A stretch of 64,000 nucleotides of DNA from Bordetella hinzii LMG 13501 (GTDB lineage Bacteria; Pseudomonadota; Gammaproteobacteria; Burkholderiales; Burkholderiaceae_B): NCBI RefSeq assembly GCF_001548475.1, contig NZ_LRUJ01000016.1:1-64000 (forward strand), read 5' to 3'. The position numbers were made by a program, and so were the translations under genes. Below, one piece after another: positions 33,031-41,523 of this stretch; the first letter of the stretch is position 1; the number at the start of each line of letters is the position of its first letter. Under the pieces are notes generated by a model that saw only the letters and a program-made list of their open reading frames with translations, ran no database searches and was not told the DNA's origin.

Positions 33031-33034
<4 letters not shown>
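31880..33034 (+). CDS. Branched-chain-type ABC transporter substrate-binding protein
   Basis: This 384-residue periplasmic binding protein of the LivJ/type I fold has a signal peptide (1-28, cut after AGA), then IKVGVIFPLSGGAGPQGQ and the domain continues to the C-terminus. Relatives bind amino acids, amides or aromatic and alicyclic carboxylates. The acyl-CoA enzymes encoded downstream favour a carboxylic acid. It is the first gene of a ten-gene rightward operon and overlaps the first ATPase gene by 4 bases. AGGAG lies 7 bases before the ATG. Expression is probably controlled by the operator at 31727-31740. Confidence 0.9.
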
Positions 33035-33821
<787 letters not shown>

Positions 33822-33825
<4 letters not shown>

Positions 33826-34562
33826 GCGCCGCCGTGCTGAACGCCAGCGGGCTGGAGGTCTGCTATGCGGGCAACCGCGTGCTGAAGCTGGACCGGCTGG
33901 ATATCGCGGCGGGCGAGATCGTCGGTGTCATCGGCGCCAACGGCGCCGGCAAGTCCACCCTGGTCAACGCCCTGCTGGGCTGGTCGCGCGGCCAGCCGGC
34001 CGTCAGCGGTGAGGTCATGCTCGACGGCCGGCCCGTCGGCCGCCTGCCCACCCATGAACGGGTGCGCGCCGGCCTGCTGCTGGTGCCCGAGTCGCGCCTG
34101 GTGTTCGCGCGCCTGACGGTGGACGAGAACCTCACGCTCTCGGCCCGCCCCGCGGCCGGCGCGGCGCAGGACCGCCGCTACTACAGCCGCGATGACATCT
34201 ATGAACTGTTCCCGCGCCTGCGCGAGCGCCGCCAGCATCTCGGCGGCCAGCTGTCCGGCGGCGAGCGCCAGATGCTGGGCATAGGGCGCTCGCTGATGAT
34301 GGGCCCGCGCGCCCTGCTGTTGGACGAACCCTCCATCGGCCTGGCGCCCATGCTGGTGACGCAGCTGCTGCACAGCCTGCGCGAGCTGGCCCGCGCCGGC
34401 CTGGCCATCCTGCTGGTGGAGCAGAACGTGCGCGCCGCGCTGCAGGTCGTGGACCGCCTGCTCTTGCTGGAACGCGGCAGGCTGGTGCTGGAAGGCCCCG
34501 CGGCCGAGATCGGCGCGGATCCGCGCATCGCGCAAGCATACCTGGGAGCGCATACCGCATGA
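33822..34562 (+). CDS. LivF-type ABC transporter ATP-binding protein
   Basis: This 246-residue ATPase has Walker A GANGAGKST (38-46), signature LSGGERQMLGIGRSLM and Walker B ALLLDEPSIGLAP. VEQNV follows as the switch segment, with Gln where LivG has His, typical of LivF proteins. It pairs with the LivG-type ATPase to form the nucleotide-binding dimer of the transporter. Start and stop codons overlap both neighbours by 4 bases. Confidence 0.92.
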
Positions 34563-35431
34563 ATCTCGCGCAACAACTGATAAACGGCCTCGTGCTGGGC
34601 CACGCCTACGCCCTCATCGCCATCGGCTGGACCCTCCTGCTGGGCGTGGCGCGGCTGGTCAATTTCGGCCATGGCCAGATGTATATGCTGGGCGCCTTCA
34701 TCACCTGGTGGGCCACCACCACCGCCGGGCTGCCCTATCTGCTGGCCTTGCCGCTGGCCATGGCCGCCGGGGCCTTGCTGGGGCTCGTGATGCAGCGCGT
34801 CATGCTGCGCGCCACCTTCGAGCAGAACTTGGTGTCCATCATGATCATGACCCTGGGCTTCGGCTACGTCATGCACGGCGCGGCCTCGCTGGTCTTCGGC
34901 TCGACCGGGCAGGTGCTGGATACGGCCTGGTCGCAGCGCGACATCGAGTTCGGCGATCTCTGGCTGACCTGGCAGGACGCCGCCATCGTCGCGGCCGCCA
35001 TCCTGCTCTTTCTTCTGCTCAAGCGCGTGCTGGACGGCAGCCGCGCCGGCCGGCTGGTGCGCATGGTCGCCGAAGACCCCAAGCTGGCCCAGCTCGCCGG
35101 CATCGACGTGCGCCGGGTCTACTACGGGGTGTTCGCCTTCGAAGGCGCGGCGGTGGCGCTGGCCGCCGGGCTGGTGGCGCCGCGCACGCCCATCCTGACC
35201 TCCATGGGCTTCGAAGAGGTCATCATCACTTTCGTGGTCGTCGTCCTGGGCGGCATAGGCAGTGTCACCGGCAGCTATGTGGCGGGCGTGGCGCTGGGGG
35301 TCTTCACGGCCTTGTTCAGCACCCTGGTGTCGCCCGCCTATGCCACTTCGGCGGCTTTCGCGGTGCTGATCGCCATGCTGGTGCTGCGCCCGGGCGGCCT
35401 GAGCGCCGGCGTGGCGCGGGAGGCGCACTGA
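34559..35431 (+). CDS. LivH-type ABC transporter permease
   Basis: This 290-residue inner-membrane permease has about eight hydrophobic helices. The opening QLINGLVLGHAYALIAIGWT and the segment VARLVNFGHGQMYMLGAFI are hallmark LivH sequences. A VFAFEGAAVALAAGLVAPR segment near residue 195 and VVVVLGGIGSVTGSYVAGVALG near 225 carry the conserved GxGS loop that contacts the ATPase. It works with the LivM-type permease encoded next; the two genes share one base (TGATG). Confidence 0.92.
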   Translation: MNLAQQLINGLVLGHAYALIAIGWTLLLGVARLVNFGHGQMYMLGAFITWWATTTAGLPYLLALPLAMAAGALLGLVMQRVMLRATFEQNLVSIMIMTLGFGYVMHGAASLVFGSTGQVLDTAWSQRDIEFGDLWLTWQDAAIVAAAILLFLLLKRVLDGSRAGRLVRMVAEDPKLAQLAGIDVRRVYYGVFAFEGAAVALAAGLVAPRTPILTSMGFEEVIITFVVVVLGGIGSVTGSYVAGVALGVFTALFSTLVSPAYATSAAFAVLIAMLVLRPGGLSAGVAREAH

Positions 35432-36414
35432 TGGCCGCCCACGCCTGCCGCCGCCTTATCCTGCTCGCCTGCGCGGTCGGGCTCTTCTGCCTGCCGGCCT
35501 GGCTGGGCGGCTCCGCGGCGGTCTACAGCGCCGCCGTGCTGATCGCCATCATGGCCGTCATGGCCTATGGCCTGGACGTCATCGTCTCCGATCTCGGCGA
35601 GGTCAGCCTCGGGCACACCGTCTTCTTCGCCGCCGGCGCCTATGCCACGGCGCTACTGTCCACCCGCGCCGGCGCCGGCGCCTGGACGACGCTGGCGGCT
35701 TCCATCGCCACCGCCCTGGTGCTGGCCGCGCTGGTGGGCCTGGCCACGCTGCGCCTGCGCCAATTCGTTTTCTCCCTCGTCACCTACGCGGTGTCCGTGG
35801 TGGCGGTCACGCTGGCGGCCAACTGGGCCTTCCTTGGCGGCTCGGACGGCATACGCGGCTTGCCCACGCTGGATCTGTCCATCGGCCCGCTCACCCTGAA
35901 AGCGGACAACGACCAGGCACTCTGGCCCTACGCCTATGCGCTGCTGGCCATCACCCTCTACCTGGTCTGGCGCTTCCGCCACTCGCGCCTGGGGCAGGCC
36001 GCGCTGATGGCCCACCTGAACCCGCGCCTGGCCACCATGAGCGGCATCGACCCGTTGAAGGCGCGCCTGCAGGTCTTTCTGTTCTCCGCGCCCATCAGCG
36101 CCTGCGCCGGCTGGCTGTACGCCTACCAGCGCGCCTATGTCAGCGCGGACATCCTGGAGACCTATTTCCTCATCCTGATGCTGACCGCCGTGGTGCTGGT
36201 CGGCCGCCGCCAGCTGTTCGGCCCGCTGCTGGCCACCGCCCTGGTCTTGATCCAGGAGAAATTCTTTTCCTTCGGCGGCAATGTCGACAAGATCGTGCTC
36301 GGCTGCCTGCTCATCCTCGTCCTCACCCTTTTCCCGCAAGGGCTCATGAGTCTGTTCGCGTCCCGCCGCAAGCAGGCCCGGCCCGTGGCGACTACTTTGG
36401 AGAACTCGAAGTGA
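35431..36414 (+). CDS. LivM-type ABC transporter permease
   Basis: This 327-residue inner-membrane permease has about nine hydrophobic segments. I chose the ATG at 35431, which overlaps the LivH stop. Family sequence includes YGLDVIVSDLGEVSLGHTVFFAAGAYATALL in the second and third helices and LRLRQFVFSLVTYAVSV. The usual LivM loop GGSDGIRGLP is present near residues 138-147. The short C-terminal tail after the last helix is basic. It completes a full five-component importer. The stop overlaps the acyl-CoA dehydrogenase start (GTGA). Confidence 0.9.
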   Translation: MAAHACRRLILLACAVGLFCLPAWLGGSAAVYSAAVLIAIMAVMAYGLDVIVSDLGEVSLGHTVFFAAGAYATALLSTRAGAGAWTTLAASIATALVLAALVGLATLRLRQFVFSLVTYAVSVVAVTLAANWAFLGGSDGIRGLPTLDLSIGPLTLKADNDQALWPYAYALLAITLYLVWRFRHSRLGQAALMAHLNPRLATMSGIDPLKARLQVFLFSAPISACAGWLYAYQRAYVSADILETYFLILMLTAVVLVGRRQLFGPLLATALVLIQEKFFSFGGNVDKIVLGCLLILVLTLFPQGLMSLFASRRKQARPVATTLENSK

Positions 36415-37574
36415 CCGTGATCTGGAATCCATCTCTGGACGACACCGCCAGCCGCTGGCAGGCGCTGGCCCATCGCCTGGGCGCCGAACATTTCGCGCCG
36501 CTGGCGCCCGAGCTCGACCGTGACCAGCGCTACCCGTGGGAAACCATTTCGGCGCTGGTCGAGCACAAGTTCACCGGCCTGTTCCTGCCCACGCAATGGG
36601 GCGGCCAGGGCGCCAACCTGGTGGCCACGGTGGCGGCCGTCGAAGCCCTGGGCACGCATTGCGCCTCGACGGCGGCCATCATGTGCGCCTACCAGCTGGG
36701 CGCCTTCCCCCTCCTGCTGGCGGGCAGCGATGAGCAAAAGGCCTTCTACCTGCGCGAGATGGCCGAAGGCCGCGCCACCAGCTTCGCCCTGTCCGAACGC
36801 AGCGCGGGCTCGGACGCGGCGGCCATCGAGGCGACCGCCGTGCGCGAAGGCGCGGGCTGGCGCCTGCGCGGCGAAAAGTACTGGATCGGCAACGGCGGCG
36901 CCTCGCGCTACTACGTGGTCTTCGCCAAGACGGACCCGGCCGCCGGCGGCCGGGGCATCAGCGCCTTCATGGTGGACAAGGAGCAGGAAGGCGCCGTCAT
37001 CGACGAGCTCTCCGACAAAATGGGCATCCGGGGCACTCAGACGTCCAACCTCAAGGTGGACCTGGTGGTGCCCGACAGCGCCCGTGTCGGCGAACTCAAC
37101 CGGGCCCTGCGCCTGGCGCTGCAAACGCTCAATGTCGGCCGCATCATGGTGGCGGCCCAGTCCTTGGGGGTGGCTCTGGCCGGCTTCCGCGAGGCCAGCC
37201 GGCGCGCCGTCAGCCGCAAGACCTTCGGCCAGGCCATCGGCGAAAACCAGGCCATCGGCTTTCGCCTGGCCGACATGGCCACGGAGATATCCGCCGCCCG
37301 CATGATGCTCTACCAGGCCGCGCAGGCCTACGACCGGGGCGAGGACGTCTCCCACCTGGGCGCCATGACCAAGCTGTTCGCCTCGGAGGTTTCCCATCGG
37401 GTGGTGGACAATACCGTCCAGATCTGGGGTGGGCTGGGCTACTGCAAGCCGACGGTCGCCGAGCGCCTGTACCGCGACCAGCGCATACTCGAGATCTACG
37501 AGGGCTCTTCCGAAATCCAGCGGCTGGTGTTATCGCGCGCTATCCGCAAGGAGACCGAAGAGCAGCCTGACTGA
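36411..37574 (+). CDS. Acyl-CoA dehydrogenase
   Basis: This 387-residue FAD enzyme has a GTG start overlapping the LivM stop by 4 bases. N-terminal helices are followed by the FAD-binding beta domain (SFALSERSAGSDAAAIEATA, about 123-142) and GEKYWIGNGGASRYYVVFAK. The C-terminal helical domain has RKTFGQAIGENQAIGFRLADM and the catalytic base candidate Glu364 in EIYEGSSEIQ. It should oxidise the imported acid's CoA ester to a 2-enoyl-CoA, feeding the hydratases of the divergent operon. The 23-base gap to the TetR gene is the largest since the operon began. Confidence 0.9.
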   Translation: MTVIWNPSLDDTASRWQALAHRLGAEHFAPLAPELDRDQRYPWETISALVEHKFTGLFLPTQWGGQGANLVATVAAVEALGTHCASTAAIMCAYQLGAFPLLLAGSDEQKAFYLREMAEGRATSFALSERSAGSDAAAIEATAVREGAGWRLRGEKYWIGNGGASRYYVVFAKTDPAAGGRGISAFMVDKEQEGAVIDELSDKMGIRGTQTSNLKVDLVVPDSARVGELNRALRLALQTLNVGRIMVAAQSLGVALAGFREASRRAVSRKTFGQAIGENQAIGFRLADMATEISAARMMLYQAAQAYDRGEDVSHLGAMTKLFASEVSHRVVDNTVQIWGGLGYCKPTVAERLYRDQRILEIYEGSSEIQRLVLSRAIRKETEEQPD

Positions 37575-37597
37575 CCTGTATTCGACAAGAGGTGGCA

Positions 37598-38281
37598 ATG
37601 GTGAGTGCACAACAGAACCCGGCAGAGGCGGGTGGCGGCGAGTCGCGCGAAGAAATCCTCCAGGCGGCAGCCGAGCTTTTCATGGAGTTCGGCTATGCCG
37701 CGACCTCCATCGACGCGGTGGCCCAGCGCCTGGGGGCCACCAAGGGCCGCATCTATCACCACTACCGCAGCAAGGCCGATCTGTTCTTCGACGTCCAGGT
37801 GGCGGCCATGACACGGCTGACCGACCAGATCGAGCCGATCGCGCGCGGCGGGGCCAACGCGGTCGAGCGGCTGTCGGCCATGGCGCTGCGGCATACCCAG
37901 ATCCTGCTCAAGGAGCTGCCCATGCAAAAGGTGGCGGTACAGGGCCTGGAGCGCCATTTGCTGGAAGCCTCCGCGGCCACCAAGCGCCTGCGCTCGGTGG
38001 TCAAGATGCGCGATGACTACGAACAGATGTTCGTCGAGGTGATCGATGACGGCATCCGAGCCGGATCTTTTGTGGACTTGCCCGCCAGGTTGTTGAGCAA
38101 ACCCTTCTTCGGAGCGCTGAACTGGGCCACTGTCTGGTACAGCCAGCGCCGACTGCAGAGCGAAGCGGCGATAGACGATATCGCGCACACCCTCGCGGCC
38201 TATGCGCTGCGGGGCCTACTCAAGGACTCCAACGATGAAGCAGCAAGAGCGACTCCCTTATTCCAATACCATCTGGGATGA
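37598..38281 (+). CDS. TetR-family transcriptional regulator of the catabolic regulon
   Basis: This 227-residue protein has an N-terminal TetR helix-turn-helix (residues about 17-63, with REEILQAAAELFMEFGYAAT and RLGATKGRIYHHYRSKADLF) and a C-terminal ligand-binding/dimerisation domain. I chose the ATG at 37598, with AGAGGTGG just upstream; a GTG at 37592 is less well placed. TetR proteins of acyl-CoA pathways usually bind CoA esters as inducers. It is encoded between the acyl-CoA dehydrogenase and the CoA ligase, so it would be auto-controlled through the operator at 31727. The 3' end overlaps the ligase gene by 47 bases. It is the only local candidate for the ATACC-N3-TGGTAT sites; that link is inference. 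Confidence 0.86.
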   Translation: MVSAQQNPAEAGGGESREEILQAAAELFMEFGYAATSIDAVAQRLGATKGRIYHHYRSKADLFFDVQVAAMTRLTDQIEPIARGGANAVERLSAMALRHTQILLKELPMQKVAVQGLERHLLEASAATKRLRSVVKMRDDYEQMFVEVIDDGIRAGSFVDLPARLLSKPFFGALNWATVWYSQRRLQSEAAIDDIAHTLAAYALRGLLKDSNDEAARATPLFQYHLG

Positions 38282-39569
38282 GATCGAAACCTGGCCGCGC
38301 GAGCGGATCGAGCAGTTCCAGCTTGACGCCCTGCGCCGCCAGTTGCGGCGCGTCGCCGACACCAGCGCGCACTACCGGAACGTCTTCGCGCAGGCGGGTT
38401 TCGTTCCCGAGGACCTCAAGAGCCTGGCGGACCTGCGCGGCCTGCCCTTCACGCACAAGCGCGACTACCTCGAGGGCCTGAGGGCCGCCCCGCCCTTCGG
38501 CACCCTGGCCGCCGTCCAGCCCGGCGAGGCGGTCAGAGTGCATTTTTCCTCGGGCACCACCGCCCAGCCCGCCCCGGTGCTGTGGACCCAGCATGACGTG
38601 GACCGCTGGGCCGAACTCTACGCCCGCTACCTGTACGGCCAAGGCCTGCGGCGCGGCGACATCTTCCAATGCATGTTCAATTACGCCTGGTTCGTTGGCG
38701 GCCTGGGCGCCACGCTGGCCGCCCAGCGCGTCGGCGCGCTGGTGATCCCCGGTTCCTCGGGCGACACGCAGCGCCAGGTGGAGACCCTGTTCCAATACGG
38801 CACCGACTGCGTGATCGGCACGCCCTCTTTCATGGCCCACATGGCGGAAACCGCCCAATCCATGGGACGCGACCTGCGGGAGTCGCGCGTGCGCATGGTA
38901 TGCGTCGGCGGCGAACCCGGCGCCAGCGTGCCCGGCACGCGCGAACGGATCGAGCGCCTGTGGGGCGCCCGGATGTTCGATTGCTACGGCGCGCTGGAAT
39001 GCCAGCCCATAGGCTGGGACACCTCGCTGCAGCTCGGCCCCACCCTGGCCGAGGACTTCATCTATGTGGAAATCCTTCATCCAGAGACCCACGAACCCGT
39101 GGCCGACGGCGAGCGCGGGGTGCTGGTGCTCACCCACCTGGACAAGCAGGCCTGCCCGCTGGTGCGCTGGTGGACCGGGGACATCGTGGTGCGCGACAGC
39201 CGCCCGGCCCCGGACGGCCGCACGCACGCGCGCCTGCCCGGGGGCGTGCTCGGGCGCGCGGACGATATGCTGATCGTGCGCGGCGTCAACCTCTTTCCTT
39301 CGGCGATCGAGGATGTGGTCCGAGGTTTCCCCGGCATCACCAACGAATACGTCATCATCATCGACGACAGCGTCAAGGACCCCAAGACCGGCTTTCTCAC
39401 CGGCGTGAAACTGCGCGTCGAACGGGAGACCGACACCGGCGCCGACCTGGCCGAACGCCTGTCGCAGCGCCTGCGCGACCGCCTGCAGGTGCGGTTCCAC
39501 GTCGAAGTGGTCGACAACGGCACCCTGCCGCGCACGGTGCACAAGGCCAAGCGGGTGATTCATGCCTGA
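38235..39569 (+). CDS. PaaK-like acyl/aryl-CoA ligase (AMP-forming)
   Basis: This 444-residue adenylate-forming enzyme of the phenylacetate-CoA ligase family activates a carboxylic acid to its CoA ester. The ATG at 38235 has AAGGA 8 bases upstream and lies inside the TetR gene's 3' end. ATP-binding SSGTTAQP is at residues 105-112, GGEPGAS near 223, DCYGALECQPIGW near 251 and TGDIVV near 315. The C-terminal lid domain carries RADDMLIVRGVNLFPSAIEDV, and a late lysine in RTVHKAKRV is the likely catalytic Lys. It probably activates the acid brought in by the adjacent ABC importer. The PaaK family prefers aryl or arylacetic acids, but other acids are possible. Confidence 0.88.
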   Translation: MKQQERLPYSNTIWDEIETWPRERIEQFQLDALRRQLRRVADTSAHYRNVFAQAGFVPEDLKSLADLRGLPFTHKRDYLEGLRAAPPFGTLAAVQPGEAVRVHFSSGTTAQPAPVLWTQHDVDRWAELYARYLYGQGLRRGDIFQCMFNYAWFVGGLGATLAAQRVGALVIPGSSGDTQRQVETLFQYGTDCVIGTPSFMAHMAETAQSMGRDLRESRVRMVCVGGEPGASVPGTRERIERLWGARMFDCYGALECQPIGWDTSLQLGPTLAEDFIYVEILHPETHEPVADGERGVLVLTHLDKQACPLVRWWTGDIVVRDSRPAPDGRTHARLPGGVLGRADDMLIVRGVNLFPSAIEDVVRGFPGITNEYVIIIDDSVKDPKTGFLTGVKLRVERETDTGADLAERLSQRLRDRLQVRFHVEVVDNGTLPRTVHKAKRVIHA

Positions 39570-40641
39570 GGCCGACACCCCCCGTCCGCTGGCCGGCAAG
39601 CGCATCGTCGAACTGTCCCAGTTCATCGCCGGGCCGACCGCCGCCCAATACCTGGCCGATTTCGGCGCCGATGTCCTGAAGCTGGAGCCGCCGCGCGGCG
39701 ACGGCGTGCGCACCCTGCCCGGCAATCAATACGGCAGTTTCTATGCGCGCAGCTTCAACACAGGCAAGCGCAGCCAGGTGCTGGACCTGGCGGACGGCCG
39801 CCAGGCGCTCGACGCGCTGCTGGACGAGGCCGACGCCTTCATCTGCAACCTCGCCCCCGGTTCGCTGGCCCGGCTGGACCTGCAGGGCCCGGCGCTGCGG
39901 CGGCGCCATCCTCGCCTGACCGTGGTGCTCATCTCCGGCTATGGGCAGCAGGACGACCGCGTCTGCATGGACACCATCGCGCAGTGCGAATCGGGTTTCG
40001 CCCTGCTCAATGGCAACGAGGACGGCACGCCGCGCCTGTCCACCGGCTGGCCCGTCGACATGTTCAGCGGCATGTACGCCGGCCTGTCCTGCGCCATGGC
40101 CGTCCTGGAAGGCCGCGCGCGCCTGATCGACATCTCCATGATGGAGGTCGCCTCGGCCATGCTGCTCGGCCCGGCGGCGCTGGCGCTGAGCGAAGGCGAA
40201 ACGCTGGATCCACCCATGGGCAACCGCGACCGCGCCTCCGCGCCATCCAGCATCTACCGCTGCGCCGACGGCCACGTCTATATCCTTGGCGGCCTGGATA
40301 GCTACTGGGCCCGCCTGCGGCCCCTGATCGGCGCCGAGGACGCGCCCATCCAGGAACGCATCCGCCGCGCGGCGCACTTCGACGCCCTGGTCGAAGCCTG
40401 GACGCTGCCGCAAACGCGCGAGGAGGTCCTGCGCCAGGCGCGCGCGCTGCAGATACCGGCCGGCAACGTGCAGCCGCCGGCACAGGCCCTGGCGCTCATC
40501 CGCCAGCTGCGTCCCGGCGCGGTTTCGCAAGCCCTGCCCAGCGGCGAGCATGTCCCGGCCTTTCCCGCCCTCTTCGACGGCCTGCGCATCGCGCGCAGCG
40601 CCACGCCCCACGTGGGCGGACCGAAACGCGAGACCCCTTGA
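39562..40641 (+). CDS. CaiB/BaiF-family CoA-transferase or racemase
   Basis: This 359-residue class III CoA-transferase family protein starts with the typical ELSQFIAGPTAAQYLADFGADVLKLEPP block (17-44) and has DISMMEVASAM (190-200), where the catalytic acidic residue is expected, read by me as Glu195 or Asp190. It is somewhat shorter than most family members (about 400). It could move CoA between acids, avoiding ATP use, or act as a 2-methylacyl-CoA racemase, which would match a branched-chain substrate. It overlaps the ligase by 8 bases. The exact reaction cannot be decided from sequence alone. Confidence 0.85.
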   Translation: MPEADTPRPLAGKRIVELSQFIAGPTAAQYLADFGADVLKLEPPRGDGVRTLPGNQYGSFYARSFNTGKRSQVLDLADGRQALDALLDEADAFICNLAPGSLARLDLQGPALRRRHPRLTVVLISGYGQQDDRVCMDTIAQCESGFALLNGNEDGTPRLSTGWPVDMFSGMYAGLSCAMAVLEGRARLIDISMMEVASAMLLGPAALALSEGETLDPPMGNRDRASAPSSIYRCADGHVYILGGLDSYWARLRPLIGAEDAPIQERIRRAAHFDALVEAWTLPQTREEVLRQARALQIPAGNVQPPAQALALIRQLRPGAVSQALPSGEHVPAFPALFDGLRIARSATPHVGGPKRETP

Positions 40642-40674
40642 GCCATTCGTCCTGAACCCCATGAGGAAGGCAAC

Positions 40675-41487
40675 ATGAATACATCGACTTGCGCCGCGTC
40701 CACCCATGTGATGCGGCCCGGCGTCCTGATCGGACGCAGCGCGCTGGTCACCGGCGCCGGATCGGGCATAGGCCGGGCCATCGCCTTGCGCCTGCTGGAA
40801 CTGGGCATGGACGTCTACGGGATCGGCCGCCGCGAAGAAGCCCTGGCCCAGACGGCCAGCCTGGCCCGGCAGCTGCCGGGCGAGTTCGACTACGCCAGCG
40901 CCAACATCCGCGACACCGCCGCCATCGAGGCCCTTGTCGCGGAGATCGGCGAACGCCGGGGCCTGGACCTGCTGGTCAACAACGCCGGCGGGCAATTCTT
41001 CGCGCCGGCGGCCCAGATCAGCCGCAAGGGCTGGGACGCCGTCATCGACACCAACCTGAACGCGGTGTTCGTCATCACCAAGGCGGCCTATCCCTTCCTG
41101 AAAGCGCGCAAGGGCACCGTGGTCAACATCTCGCTGTCCGGCGTGGACCGGGGCTCGATGGGAATCGCCCACTCCATCGCCGCGCGCGCGGGCGTGCTGG
41201 GGCTGACGCGCACGCTGGCGCTCGAATGGGCGGCCGATGACATCGCGCTGAACTGCATCGGCCCGGGCGCGGTCATCACCGAAGGCCTGGCCGGCGAGGC
41301 CGCCCGGGCCATGCTGGACCGCCTGGTGGCCGCCACGCCCATGGGCCGCGCCACCTCGGTCGAAGAAGTCGCCGAACTGGTCGCCTTCCTCGCCACCCCC
41401 GCCGGCCACCTCATGACCGGGCAGCTGTTGCAGATCGACGGCGCCGCCCACCTGGGCCCCGGGCTGCACATGGTGGCCGCGCAGTAG
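40675..41487 (+). CDS. PECR-like trans-2-enoyl-CoA reductase (SDR)
   Basis: This 270-residue SDR has TGAGSGIG at 26-33. The usual YxxxK is missing: the region reads GIAHSIAARAGVLGLTRTLA (163-182). Its neighbours NNAGGQFFAPAAQISRKGW (102-120) and LALEWAADDIALNCIGPG match mammalian peroxisomal trans-2-enoyl-CoA reductase (PECR) and related 2,4-dienoyl-CoA reductases, which carry VHSGAARAGV there. I therefore assign an NADPH-dependent enoyl- or dienoyl-CoA reductase rather than a dehydrogenase. It is the last gene of the rightward operon, 33 bases after the CaiB gene, with GAGGAAGG before the ATG. Confidence 0.8.
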   Translation: MNTSTCAASTHVMRPGVLIGRSALVTGAGSGIGRAIALRLLELGMDVYGIGRREEALAQTASLARQLPGEFDYASANIRDTAAIEALVAEIGERRGLDLLVNNAGGQFFAPAAQISRKGWDAVIDTNLNAVFVITKAAYPFLKARKGTVVNISLSGVDRGSMGIAHSIAARAGVLGLTRTLALEWAADDIALNCIGPGAVITEGLAGEAARAMLDRLVAATPMGRATSVEEVAELVAFLATPAGHLMTGQLLQIDGAAHLGPGLHMVAAQ

Positions 41488-41523
41488 CCCAGGCAGCAAG
41501 CCGCCCTGCCCGTCCGATCGGCG

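Noticed and set aside
39562-40641. Loss of the catalytic Asp in the CaiB/BaiF protein (Glu195 in DISMMEVAS)
   Set aside because: Without an alignment I cannot be sure whether Asp190 or position 195 is the catalytic one, and Glu at the second place may be common in the family.
39397-41499. A 700-codon leftward open frame opposite the CaiB and PECR-like genes
   Set aside because: Same reason: composition is biased to Gly, Gln, Arg and His, and it covers well-supported genes on the plus strand.
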